From positions 1 to 27,164 of the forward strand of contig JAVBOV010000038.1 of assembly GCA_031550205.1 (NCBI GenBank): a DNA stretch of 27,164 bases, read 5' to 3'. Origin of the DNA: JAVBOV01 sp031550205 (GTDB lineage: Bacteria > Pseudomonadota > Alphaproteobacteria > RF32 > CAG-239). Each line of letters starts with the position of its first letter. The stretch's first letter is position 1. Positions 7,382 through 13,809 of the stretch are shown in pieces. The notes beneath the pieces were generated by a model. It did not search any database, had not been told where the DNA came from, and worked only from the letters and a program-made list of their open reading frames with translations. The position numbers and the translations under genes are program-made.

Positions 7382-8830
7382 ATGCTGATACCTAAGAACA
7401 ACGCGTCTTCCATGCGCACTAAAATACTGATTAAAATCGCCGAAAGTTTTTTAAAAGACAATTTTAAAGAAGCCGACCGCATTCCTTTGGAATTAAGACC
7501 AAAAGAGATGCATCCGTCGCGTTGCTGCATTTATAAAGACCGCGCCGTTTTAAAATATCGCTGCATGGCCGCGCTTGGCTTTGCCCCGAATGAAGAAACC
7601 GACGAAATCAAAAGCCTTGAAAGCTATGGCCAAGATGCCGTTGCCAGAAAAGCCGCGCCAAAATCTCACCTGTCCGTAATCGATATTGCCTGCTCGGCCT
7701 GCATCAAATCTCAATACGTAATCACCAACGCCTGCCGCGGCTGCTTCGCTCAGCCTTGTCGCTTAAACTGCCCCAGAGAGGCCATTGTCATCACCAACGG
7801 CCGCGCTTCCATCAACCCTGAAAAATGCGTCAACTGCGGCCGCTGTTTAGGCGTTTGCCCATATAAATCCATCATCCGCATTCCCATTCCGTGCGAAGAG
7901 GCCTGCCCGGTAGATGCCGTTAAAAAAGACGAATTCGGCAGAGAACAAATTGATGAGGCCAAATGCATCTCCTGCGGCAAATGCTTAACCTCCTGTCCTT
8001 TCGGAGCCGTGGTTGAACGCTCGCAAATTGTTGATGTTTTAAAACTCTTAAAAAACCAAAAGCAAAAAGCTGTAGCCATCATTGCCCCGGCCATTGTCGG
8101 CCAATTTCCCGGCAGCATCGGCAACGTGGTTGGCGCCCTTAAAAAGCTTGGTTTTAACGACGTGGTCGAGGTTGCTCTCGGCGCCGATATAACCACCCAA
8201 AAAGAAGCTGCCGAATTTATTGAAAAAATGCAAAACGGCAAAAAGTTCATGACCACCTCCTGCTGCCCGGCTTATTATAAGGCGGCAGAGGTTCATATTC
8301 CTGAAATCAAACCGTTTGTATCTCACACCAAAACCCCAATGTATTACACCTCTGAAATGGTCAAAAAAGAAACTCCTGATGCCGCCGTGGTTTTCATCGG
8401 TCCCTGCCTTGCCAAACGTGCTGAAGCCGAGCGTGACCAACTGACCGATTATGTGCTGACCTTTGAAGAACTGGGCGCCCTTTTCATGGCTTCCAATATC
8501 TTGGTAGCTGAATGTGAACCTGAAGAGTTAAAGCAAGTATCTCACTCTCAAGGCCGCCAGTTTGCCATATCCGGCGGTGTGGCCGGAGCCGTGGCCGGCT
8601 TGGTTGAAGGCAAGTGCGAATTTAAGCCCGAAAAGTTTGACGGCTTAACCAAAGAAAGCCTAAAAGCCTTGAAAAAATATGCCCTAAAAGGCGGTGACAA
8701 TAACATGCTGGAAGTCATGTGCTGCGAAGGCGGCTGCGTCGCCGGCCCCGGCTGCTTAACCCTGCCTTCAAAATCCGGCAAAGCCGTAGAAACCTACGCC
8801 AAATCCGGAGAAGATCTGAAAAACAAATAA
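7382..8830 (+). CDS. Monomeric [FeFe]-hydrogenase, group B type
   Basis: [FeFe]-hydrogenases interconvert protons and H2 at the H-cluster. All three H-cluster motifs are present: L1 TTSCCPAY (291-298), L2 GPCLAK (340-345, in place of the MPCxxK of group A) and L3 MCCEGGC (446-452), giving cysteine ligands near 294, 342, 448 and 452. The N-terminal third is cysteine-rich, with clusters CSACI, CRGC, CRLNCP, CVNCGRCLGVCP, CEEACP and CISCGKCLTSCP consistent with ferredoxin-like 4Fe-4S sites. The length (482 aa), the motif variants and the N-terminal RCCIYKDRAVLKYR segment fit the group B lineage. Met12 (7415) is an alternative start; neither has a strong ribosome binding site. No HydE, HydF, HydG maturase or partner subunit is in the window, so these must be encoded elsewhere if the enzyme is active. 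Confidence 0.93.
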   Translation: MLIPKNNASSMRTKILIKIAESFLKDNFKEADRIPLELRPKEMHPSRCCIYKDRAVLKYRCMAALGFAPNEETDEIKSLESYGQDAVARKAAPKSHLSVIDIACSACIKSQYVITNACRGCFAQPCRLNCPREAIVITNGRASINPEKCVNCGRCLGVCPYKSIIRIPIPCEEACPVDAVKKDEFGREQIDEAKCISCGKCLTSCPFGAVVERSQIVDVLKLLKNQKQKAVAIIAPAIVGQFPGSIGNVVGALKKLGFNDVVEVALGADITTQKEAAEFIEKMQNGKKFMTTSCCPAYYKAAEVHIPEIKPFVSHTKTPMYYTSEMVKKETPDAAVVFIGPCLAKRAEAERDQLTDYVLTFEELGALFMASNILVAECEPEELKQVSHSQGRQFAISGGVAGAVAGLVEGKCEFKPEKFDGLTKESLKALKKYALKGGDNNMLEVMCCEGGCVAGPGCLTLPSKSGKAVETYAKSGEDLKNK

Positions 8831-8836
8831 AACCAA

Positions 8837-8868
8837 CACTTTTCACTCTTCACCTTTCACTTCTCACT
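8837..8868. repeat. Heptamer tandem CACYYYY
   Basis: Between the hydrogenase stop and its terminator, CAC recurs exactly every 7 nt (8837, 8844, 8851, 8858, 8865), each of the first four followed by four pyrimidines. It is non-coding and its role is unknown. Confidence 0.5.
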
Positions 8869-8869
8869 A

Positions 8870-8900
8870 AAAAAGCTCTCCAAAATGGAGAGCTTTTTTT
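8870..8900. terminator. Bidirectional terminator between hydrogenase and the hypothetical gene
   Basis: AGCTCTCC (8874-8881) pairs with GGAGAGCT (8887-8894). Seven T follow on the plus strand, and an A-run before the stem provides a T-run on the minus strand. It serves the hydrogenase and overlaps the stop codon of the convergent gene. Confidence 0.88.
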
Positions 8901-9585
8901 AAGGCAATGCCGCAAATTCTTCCGCTGAAATAATCTTCAGCTTCTTAGGCGGGTAGCTTTCCATATTCGGAATATTCTGCGGATGATTCCAGCTAACTCT
9001 GGCGCCCCAAATCTGGCCGTTAATATAAAGCGGAACAGCTTTTAAGTTGTAGCCCAAATCATATGTCACCATCGCAATTCTTTTATCTTCCTTCAAAATG
9101 CTTTGCGTCAAAGGATTCCTAAACAGCAGATATTTGGCTTCTTCAGCAGCAGAAGCTCCGTCTCTTGCGGCAATTCTGAGTTTTAATTCCGGCCAAAAGC
9201 TTGGTGGCAGAGAATGTAGAACTCTTGGACGGCAAATATTTTCTTCTCCGCTGACAAAGTCTCTCTCCAACCCCCATTCCACCGCATCGGCCCCAATCAA
9301 GCGCCCGGCGTAGTCAAGCCTTGCCTTCCAGCCGATAAACGTCGTCATGGCCTTAAGCATCAGCTTGTTTTGCCCCTCGGGAATGGAATGCTCCGCAGCG
9401 CCTTCAATCTTATACAAATCGCTGTCGCTGCTTTGGTCGTTCTCTCTATGGCTCACTTCAAGATAAATCTCTTCCTTGCCGCCTTCATGCAGTCTGACCA
9501 AAGCGTGGGTAATTACGGTTTTAGAAACCTGCACCGCCTGAACATCGGCATTTGTCACAATGCCTTTTTGTCTTTTCAATTTCAT
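8899..9585 (-). CDS. Uncharacterised 228-residue protein
   Basis: I do not recognise this family. The frame is long, has no competing frame and ends in a terminator, so it is probably real. The N-terminus is basic (MKLKRQKGIVTN). The middle is charged and hydrophilic (HRENDQSSDSD, about residues 46-56), with no signal peptide and no membrane helix. Aromatic and proline residues are frequent towards the C-terminus (LPPSFWPELKL, QIWGARVSWNHPQ, MESYPPKKLKII), suggesting a compact soluble beta-rich or mixed fold. No Shine-Dalgarno sequence is visible before the ATG. Its closest minus-strand neighbour is another hypothetical gene 68 nt upstream; co-transcription is possible but untested. Confidence 0.7.
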   Translation of the reverse strand: MKLKRQKGIVTNADVQAVQVSKTVITHALVRLHEGGKEEIYLEVSHRENDQSSDSDLYKIEGAAEHSIPEGQNKLMLKAMTTFIGWKARLDYAGRLIGADAVEWGLERDFVSGEENICRPRVLHSLPPSFWPELKLRIAARDGASAAEEAKYLLFRNPLTQSILKEDKRIAMVTYDLGYNLKAVPLYINGQIWGARVSWNHPQNIPNMESYPPKKLKIISAEEFAALP

Positions 9586-9653
9586 ATAATTTTGATTTTA
9601 ATTGTTTTTAACAAAGCAATTGCAATTCGAATAACTTTCTGGCACCTTCTTCC

Positions 9654-9941
9654 TCAATCTCCAAAAACCTTTTTAAAAGGTTCAACAATAAAAAAATAAC
9701 CGTGCCGATAATCCATCTTGCTTATCGACTTCAAAATCACCTTCTTATCATTAAGAGAAATAAGATAATACCAACCATTATAATCAACGCCGATTGCATA
9801 TTTGCCAAGATATATCTCAAGCGATTTATAAATCGAATGAATGTGCGCTTTGCCGTTTTTCAAAATCCCCAGCTTACCGCTTGGCCGCCTGATGATTTCA
9901 TAATCACCCTGCGTTTGTAAAATCAAATAGTTCTTTTTCAT
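9654..9941 (-). CDS. Uncharacterised 95-residue protein
   Basis: This small frame of unknown function is rich in Tyr, Ile, Lys and Gly. Short alternating strands (YEIIRRPSGKLGILKNGKAHI, YAIGVDYNGWYYLISLNDKKVIL) suggest an all-beta protein, loosely like WG-repeat proteins in pattern (GKLGILKNGK), though I cannot assign it to them. It has no signal peptide or membrane segment. It lies just upstream of the 228-residue hypothetical gene in the same orientation. The ATG at 9941 has only an A/T-rich leader without a clear Shine-Dalgarno sequence, so start and expression are uncertain. Confidence 0.55.
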   Translation of the reverse strand: MKKNYLILQTQGDYEIIRRPSGKLGILKNGKAHIHSIYKSLEIYLGKYAIGVDYNGWYYLISLNDKKVILKSISKMDYRHGYFFIVEPFKKVFGD

Positions 9942-10061
9942 AATATTTAAATTTAATAGTTAGACATCATAATTATTTAATGCCCTAAACCTACACCACA
10001 TTTAGACAAAATTCAAGCCTTTTCTCCACACCCTAACACCATATTCCATTGGACCTGACTT

Positions 10062-10187
10062 GAAATCAAAAAAATGTCATTTCGACGACCCGACCAACGG
10101 GAGTGAAGCAGAAATCTTGTCGGGCGCAATGATATTTCTCCTTCATTCGCTGCGCTCAAGTCGTCGAAATGACATTTTTTTGATTTC
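10062..10187. repeat. Dispersed 126-nt palindromic repeat (GTCATTTCGAC type), copy 2
   Basis: The terminal arms at 10062-10089 and 10160-10187 are perfectly complementary over 28 bp. An imperfect inner stem (GAGTGAAG.AGAAAT against ATTTCTCCTTCATTC) continues the hairpin. Positions 10076-10103 are identical to 3910-3937 of copy 1. A 60-codon open frame on the minus strand is only a by-product of this symmetry. This copy is the better preserved of the two. Confidence 0.85.
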
Positions 10188-10215
10188 CAAGACAAGCCTA
10201 TTATATTAGCAATAC

Positions 10216-10247
10216 AAATGCTACGTGACTCGAGTCACGTAGCATTT
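10216..10247. repeat. 32-bp perfect palindrome
   Basis: AAATGCTACGTGACT (10216-10230) is followed directly by its continuation CGAGTCACGTAGCATTT, giving 16-bp arms with no spacer and no mismatch. It stands in a gene-free stretch between the 126-nt repeat and the terminator of the small membrane gene. It could be a dimer-binding site or a hairpin terminator with weak T-tails; neither is established. Confidence 0.75.
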
Positions 10248-10292
10248 AAGTAAAATAAAAAGCATTATCAATATGTTAAGATAAAGAATCAC

Positions 10293-10329
10293 AAAAAAAA
10301 CGAACCGGTTTTTCCGATTCGTTTTTTTA
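10293..10329 (-). terminator. Terminator after the small membrane gene
   Basis: ACGAACCGG (10300-10308) pairs with CCGATTCGT (10314-10322) with one mismatch. On the minus strand a long T-run follows (A-run 10293-10300). It lies 5 nt past the stop of the 45-residue gene. The T-run on the plus strand makes it bidirectional. Confidence 0.8.
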
Positions 10330-10333
10330 AATT

Positions 10334-10471
10334 CTAGCGAGCTCTGCCAAATTTTGCCCCCCATCTCCTGTTTAAAGAAGATTGCCCCTTGTAAAGCTTT
10401 CTAAGTAAGATAGTCAAAACAACAAGCCATATCAAAATAATGACAATAGCGGCAATAACAATAATTTTCAT
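10334..10471 (-). CDS. Small single-pass membrane protein (45 aa)
   Basis: Translating the complement gives an ATG at 10471 and a TAG at 10334. The first 23 residues (MKIIVIAAIV, IILIWLVVLT, ILL) form one strongly hydrophobic helix. A basic tail follows (RKLYKGQSSLNRRWGAKFGRAR) with nine Arg or Lys, as expected for an N-out/C-in inner-membrane peptide by the positive-inside rule. A strong terminator follows immediately, which supports a real transcript. No clear Shine-Dalgarno sequence is seen, only AT-rich sequence. The function is unknown; small toxins and complex-stabilising peptides look alike at this level. Confidence 0.55.
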   Translation of the reverse strand: MKIIVIAAIVIILIWLVVLTILLRKLYKGQSSLNRRWGAKFGRAR

Positions 10472-10539
10472 AGCTAATATTTTTAAAGATTAATAATAAG
10501 TTTTCTAAAAAAGATAATGCCGCAAAACGCGCCAAAAGT

Positions 10540-10866
10540 CTACCTGTTTTTCACCTTCTCCATGTTCAAAACCAACCGCTTTTCAAACCCGCCGCGCTCT
10601 TTTTTCTTATTCTGCTTAATCTTTTCAATATCAGAGCGTTCATAACCTCTTTCCTTAATAATGCCGTCAACAACCTCTAAAACGTCCGCCAGCTCTTCCT
10701 TGGCTTCCTTATCACCCTTTGCGCCCAAAAATTCCCAAACCTCTTCCAAAAGCTTTTCTTTCAAAAGCTTATCATGCTCTTTTTTTGAAGCCACACGAAC
10801 CTCAGGCTCTTCGTTCCTTGCCCTGATAATATCAGGAATTTTATCTCTAACCAATTTTTCAACCAT
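10540..10866 (-). CDS. MazG-like nucleoside triphosphate pyrophosphohydrolase
   Basis: This 108-residue protein belongs to the all-alpha NTP pyrophosphohydrolase (MazG) superfamily and resembles the small COG4997-type members often annotated as phosphoribosyl-ATP pyrophosphohydrolase-like. The N-terminus KLVRDKIPDIIRAR is the family's opening signature. The metal-binding helices carry EEVWE (about residues 41-45) and EELADVLEVVDGI (about 57-69), i.e. the ExxE and ExxD motifs. Such enzymes hydrolyse NTPs to NMP and pyrophosphate, often clearing non-canonical nucleotides; the substrate here is unknown. It is not the histidine-pathway HisE, as no his genes are near. AGGAGAG precedes the ATG. Confidence 0.82.
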   Translation of the reverse strand: MVEKLVRDKIPDIIRARNEEPEVRVASKKEHDKLLKEKLLEEVWEFLGAKGDKEAKEELADVLEVVDGIIKERGYERSDIEKIKQNKKKERGGFEKRLVLNMEKVKNR

Positions 10867-10883
10867 AACTCTCTCCTCATAGC

Positions 10884-10907
10884 AAAGGGCGCCCTAAGAC
10901 GCCCTTT
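10884..10907. other. GC-rich hairpin between rplQ and the MazG-like gene
   Basis: AAAGGGCG (10884-10891) pairs with CGCCCTTT (10900-10907) around an 8-nt loop. It lies between rplQ and the MazG-like gene. The T-run on either side is short, so it is only a weak candidate terminator for the ribosomal operon. Confidence 0.45.
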
Positions 10908-10943
10908 AATTCTATATCATATCTTTGAAAATTCAAGAAAATG

Positions 10944-11017
10944 ACACGCTACGCAGTTAAAAATTTTCGCGGTGTACAATAAAGAGTACATAAGAAAATT
11001 TTTAACAAGTATGGTGT
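10944..11017. other. Structured two-copy element, copy 1 (after rplQ)
   Basis: On the plus strand the helices are ACAC/GTGT (10944-10947 with 11014-11017), TAC/GTA (10950-10952 with 11009-11011), a 13-bp helix (10956-10968 with 10994-11006) and TGTAC/GTACA (10973-10977 with 10986-10990). The unpaired segments GC/TG, GCA/AA and GCGG/TAA recur unchanged in copy 2 at 15961-16044, while helix bases change in compensating pairs. It overlaps the last base of the rplQ coding frame's stop codon and could act as a 3' processing or termination structure. Confidence 0.7.
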
Positions 11018-11457
11018 TATTTTACTGAATTTTCAGTAGTGGCAGCAGCTGCTTTTTCGGCCATCACCCTAGCTTTATCGGCAGCGCCTTTAGCATTAAC
11101 ATCGCGATCAACCAGCTCCAAAACAGCCATCGGGGCAGCATCGCCATAACGCATGCCTGATTTAATTACGCGGCAATATCCGCCGTTGCGTGTTTTATAA
11201 CGCTCTGCCAAAACAGAAAATACCTTTTTAACAACTTCAGGATTACGAAGGAAAGCCTGAGCTTGTCTGCGGGCAGACAAATCGCCTTTTTTACCCAAAG
11301 TAATCATCTTGTCAACAAAAGTGCGCATCTCTTTAGCACGCGGCACGGTAATAGTAATTTGCTCATGCATAAGAACTGCATTGGCAAGGTTAGAAAACAA
11401 CGCCTTGCGGGCATTGGTGTCCATATTAAGTTTTCTGTGTTTCATTCCATGTCTCAT
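11017..11457 (-). CDS. rplQ: 50S ribosomal protein L17
   Basis: L17 is a bacterial large-subunit protein near the exit tunnel. MRHGMKHRKLN at the N-terminus, the ANAVLMHEQITITVPRAKEMR segment and RNGGYCRVIKSGMRYGDAAPMAVLELVD towards the end are diagnostic. At 146 residues it has the bacterial core plus an Ala/Lys/Glu-rich tail (about residues 122-146), a common alphaproteobacterial feature. GGA lies 8 nt before the ATG. It is the last gene of the cluster, separated from rpoA by 238 nt rather than the usual short gap; that gap contains a large hairpin. Confidence 0.97.
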   Translation of the reverse strand: MRHGMKHRKLNMDTNARKALFSNLANAVLMHEQITITVPRAKEMRTFVDKMITLGKKGDLSARRQAQAFLRNPEVVKKVFSVLAERYKTRNGGYCRVIKSGMRYGDAAPMAVLELVDRDVNAKGAADKARVMAEKAAAATTENSVK

Positions 11458-11484
11458 GACATCTTTCCTTTCTTTTAAGTTGCT

Positions 11485-11501
11485 GCTTTGCTGGGCAAAG
11501 C
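11485..11501. other. Small hairpin upstream of rplQ
   Basis: GCTTTGC (11485-11491) and GCAAAGC (11495-11501) form a 7-bp stem with a 3-nt loop, 28 nt before the rplQ start. It lacks a T-run, so it is not a terminator. An effect on rplQ translation is possible but only inferred. Confidence 0.35.
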
Positions 11502-11594
11502 GGATAATAACCGGCCGGCACTACTTTTTTCAAATACATGCCAACCGCTCAAGCCTTTATTCAAGGCACGCAGAAAGACGATATGTGAGTCTTA

Positions 11595-11675
11595 TGATAA
11601 GAAACAAGAGGTGATAAAAATTTTAATGTACACTTCAGTACATGAATTTTTATCAACCACGCAGTTTCTGTATCA
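11595..11675. other. Long imperfect hairpin between rpoA and rplQ
   Basis: The outer arms TGATAAGAAAC (11595-11605) and GTTTCTGTATCA (11664-11675) pair with a bulge. The middle helix TGATAAAAATT (11612-11622) pairs with 11645-11655, and ATGTAC (11626-11631) with GTACAT (11638-11643). The order of helices, sizes and AT-rich middle stem resemble the elements at 10944 and 15961, but the internal loops differ, so it is either a divergent relative or independent. Confidence 0.5.
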
Positions 11676-11695
11676 GAAGACCACAGAGCGTCTTT

Positions 11696-12706
11696 CTAGA
11701 AATGTTCGTCAACGCGGCGAATCAATTCTTCAATATTCTCTGGCGGCCAACCCACAACATCCATGCCCAAATGAATGCCCATCTTCGCCAGCACTTCTTT
11801 AATCTCGTTCAAAGATTTGCGGCCAAAGTTCGGAGTTCTAAGCATTTCAGCTTCGGTTTTTTGAACCAAATCGCCGATATAAACAATGTTGTCGTTTTTC
11901 AGGCAGTTTGCAGAACGAACTGAAAGTTCAAGCTCTTCAACCTTTTTCAAAAGGTTTCTGTTAAACGGCAGCTCTTCTTTTTCAACCGAAGTCTCAGCCT
12001 CAGGTTCATCAAAGTTAATAAACGGCTTCAATTGGTCTTGCAAAATGCGGGCGGCAAAAGCCACTGCATCTTCCGGAGAAATCACGCCGTTGGTTTCAAC
12101 CACCATTGTCAGTTTATCATAGTCGGTAGCCTGGCCCACGCGGGTGTTGTCCACCTTATAAGAAACCTTTCTGACCGGAGAATAAATTGCATCCACCGGA
12201 ATTAAGCCGATTGGAGCATCTGCCGGTTTGTTCAAAAATGCCGGAACATAACCCTTTCCGGTATTCACAAACATTTCAACATTAATTTTTGCGCCTGCAT
12301 CAAGAGTGCAGATAACATGATTTGGGTTCTTAATCTCCACATCATGTCCCGCTTCAATCATTGAAGCGGTAACCACGCACGGTCCCTGCGCCTTAAGATA
12401 CATGCTTTTCTGGCCTTCGGAATGCACGGCCACTGCCAAACCCTTAATGTTCAGGACAATGTCGGTAACATCTTCCCTAACACCAGGAATAACAGAAAAT
12501 TCATGTAAGATTCCGTCAATCTTAATTGCGGTAACTGCACCGCCTTGCAATGAAGAAAGCAAAACTCTCCTGATTGCATTGCCTAAAGTTAAGCCAAAAC
12601 CTCTTTCCAAAGGTTCAACCACAATCTTAGCCTTGTTGCTGTCTTCGCTAGGAACAATTTCTAAGTTAGTGGGTTTAATAAGTTCTTGCCAATTCTTTTG
12701 AATCAC
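11696..12706 (-). CDS. rpoA: DNA-directed RNA polymerase subunit alpha
   Basis: The alpha subunit dimerises to nucleate RNA polymerase assembly, and its C-terminal domain contacts UP elements and activators. I start at the GTG at 12706: it gives an N-terminus IQKNWQELIKPTNLEI typical of alphaproteobacterial alpha, and AGAGG lies about 8 nt upstream. The open frame extends to 12751 without homologous sequence. The N-terminal domain contains EPLERGFGLTLGNAIRRVLLSS. The C-terminal domain (from about residue 255) contains ELELSVRSANCLKNDNI and TPNFGRKSLNEIKEVL, including the DNA-contacting Arg and Asn-Cys-Leu segment. The length is 336 residues. It lies between rpsK (86 nt) and rplQ (238 nt). Confidence 0.97.
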   Translation of the reverse strand: MIQKNWQELIKPTNLEIVPSEDSNKAKIVVEPLERGFGLTLGNAIRRVLLSSLQGGAVTAIKIDGILHEFSVIPGVREDVTDIVLNIKGLAVAVHSEGQKSMYLKAQGPCVVTASMIEAGHDVEIKNPNHVICTLDAGAKINVEMFVNTGKGYVPAFLNKPADAPIGLIPVDAIYSPVRKVSYKVDNTRVGQATDYDKLTMVVETNGVISPEDAVAFAARILQDQLKPFINFDEPEAETSVEKEELPFNRNLLKKVEELELSVRSANCLKNDNIVYIGDLVQKTEAEMLRTPNFGRKSLNEIKEVLAKMGIHLGMDVVGWPPENIEELIRRVDEHF

Positions 12707-12792
12707 CGGTTTTTCCTCTTTTTTTAGTGCATATGCATTATTAAAAAACACTGACCGCCGACCTCCGGCCGCTGATCACTATTATAATATTA

Positions 12793-13185
12793 TTAGACTC
12801 TACGTCTCTTTTTCATACGGCAGCCATTATGAGGAATAGGGGTCACATCACGAATTGTGGTGATGGTAAAGCCTATAACTTGCAATGCGCGTATTGCAGA
12901 TTCTCTACCAGATCCTGGGCCTTTAACTTCAACTTCCAAGGTTTTCATGCCGTTTTCCATGGCTTTCTTACCGGCTTCCTCTGCTGCAATCTGAGCAGCA
13001 TAAGGAGTTGATTTGCGAGAGCCCTTAAAGCCCTGCGCGCCGGCAGTTGACCATGCAACTGTATTTCCTTGAGCGTCGGTTATTGTTATTCTTGTGTTGT
13101 TGAAAGTAGAATTTACATGAGCAACGCCCGCCGTAATATTCTTCTTTTCTTTCTTTTTAACACGTTGTACTACTGCTTTTGCCAT
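12793..13185 (-). CDS. rpsK: 30S ribosomal protein S11
   Basis: S11 sits on the 30S platform beside the mRNA exit. The signature GVAHVNSTFNNTRITITDAQGNTVAW lies near residues 20-45. KSTPYAAQIAAEEAGKKAMENG and VKGPGSGRESAIRALQ follow, and the protein ends with the invariant TPIPHNGCRMKKRRRV-type tail. At 130 residues it is full length. It begins 10 nt after rpsM, with AAGG before the ATG. The 86-nt gap to rpoA contains no gene. Confidence 0.98.
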   Translation of the reverse strand: MAKAVVQRVKKKEKKNITAGVAHVNSTFNNTRITITDAQGNTVAWSTAGAQGFKGSRKSTPYAAQIAAEEAGKKAMENGMKTLEVEVKGPGSGRESAIRALQVIGFTITTIRDVTPIPHNGCRMKKRRRV

Positions 13186-13195
13186 TTTTCAAACC

Positions 13196-13567
13196 TTATT
13201 TCTTCTTGTTAGCCACGGTTTTGCGTTTGCCTTTGCGGGTTCTGGCATTTTGTTTGGTGCTTTGTCCGCGAACCGGCAAACCTTTACGGTGCCTTAAACC
13301 TCTATAACAACCAAGATCCATCAGTCTTTTGATATTAACACCGACTTCACGGCGAAGTTCACCTTCAACCAGAATATGTTCTTTTTCAATAACGTCGCGA
13401 ATTTTGGCAACTTCTTCGTCGGTCAATTGATGAACACGACGTTCCGGAGTGATTCCGGATTTTGCGCAAATGTCTTGAGCAGTTTTCTTTCCAATACCAA
13501 AGATATAAGTCAAAGCAACTTCAACTCTTTTGGCAGTTGGAATATTTACACCAGCTATACGAGCCAA
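13196..13567 (-). CDS. rpsM: 30S ribosomal protein S13
   Basis: S13 lies in the 30S head and contacts tRNA and the 50S subunit. ARIAGVNIPTAKRVEVALTYIFGIGKKTA at the N-terminus (helix-two-turn-helix), REVGVNIKRLMDLGCYRGLRHRKGLPVRGQ in the middle and the basic TKQNARTRKGKRKTVANKK tail are diagnostic. The length of 123 residues is normal. The start codon is TTG (13565-13567), with GGAG seven bases upstream. An overlapping ATG nearby is out of frame, so the rare start is real for this frame. It is the first gene after a 280-nt gap with its own promoter and leader. Confidence 0.97.
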   Translation of the reverse strand: MARIAGVNIPTAKRVEVALTYIFGIGKKTAQDICAKSGITPERRVHQLTDEEVAKIRDVIEKEHILVEGELRREVGVNIKRLMDLGCYRGLRHRKGLPVRGQSTKQNARTRKGKRKTVANKKK

Positions 13568-13803
13568 ATTTAATCTCCATTCTTAAAAATTTTACACACC
13601 CGTTGGATTAGGACGGATATATCATCAAATCGACTAAAACAAGGCATTTTAACGCCAAAATTTTTGTCGTCCTCGGGCCATTCCCGAAGATCCGGGAAAT
13701 GTAAGGGTGCTTTTTGCCAAGGCAAAAACACCGGTTTACATCATTCAAAAAGCCGAAAACTGCCATTTTTCGCAGTTTTCAATATCGACACTTCTTAAAA
13801 TTA
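13568..13803 (-). promoter_or_regulatory. Hairpin-rich leader of the rpsM-rpsK-rpoA-rplQ transcript
   Basis: This is the gene-free stretch between adk and rpsM, downstream of a consensus promoter. It holds at least three stem-loops: GAAAACTGC/GCAGTTTTC (13755-13763 with 13772-13780), an extended stem at 13699-13741 with core TTTTTGCC/GGCAAAAA, and TTCCCG/CGGGAA (13681-13686 with 13693-13698). On the transcript the first is followed by CGGCTTTTTG, like a weak attenuator. In E. coli the corresponding operon is controlled by S4 binding to a leader pseudoknot; rpsD is not here, so a similar control would need another ligand. Confidence 0.55.
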
Positions 13804-13809
13804 AGCCGG

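Noticed and set aside
10013..10195. 60-codon open frame on the minus strand
   Set aside because: It lies almost entirely inside the 126-nt palindromic repeat; the translated sequence reflects the repeat and has no ribosome binding site.
12728..12737. TGCATATGCA palindrome in the rpsK-rpoA gap
   Set aside because: Short, AT-rich and inside the untranslated leader; no reason to consider it more than chance.
12707..12751. 15-residue extension of rpoA to an upstream Met
   Set aside because: The GTG at 12706 has a good ribosome binding site and gives the conserved alphaproteobacterial N-terminus; the extension has no homology known to me.
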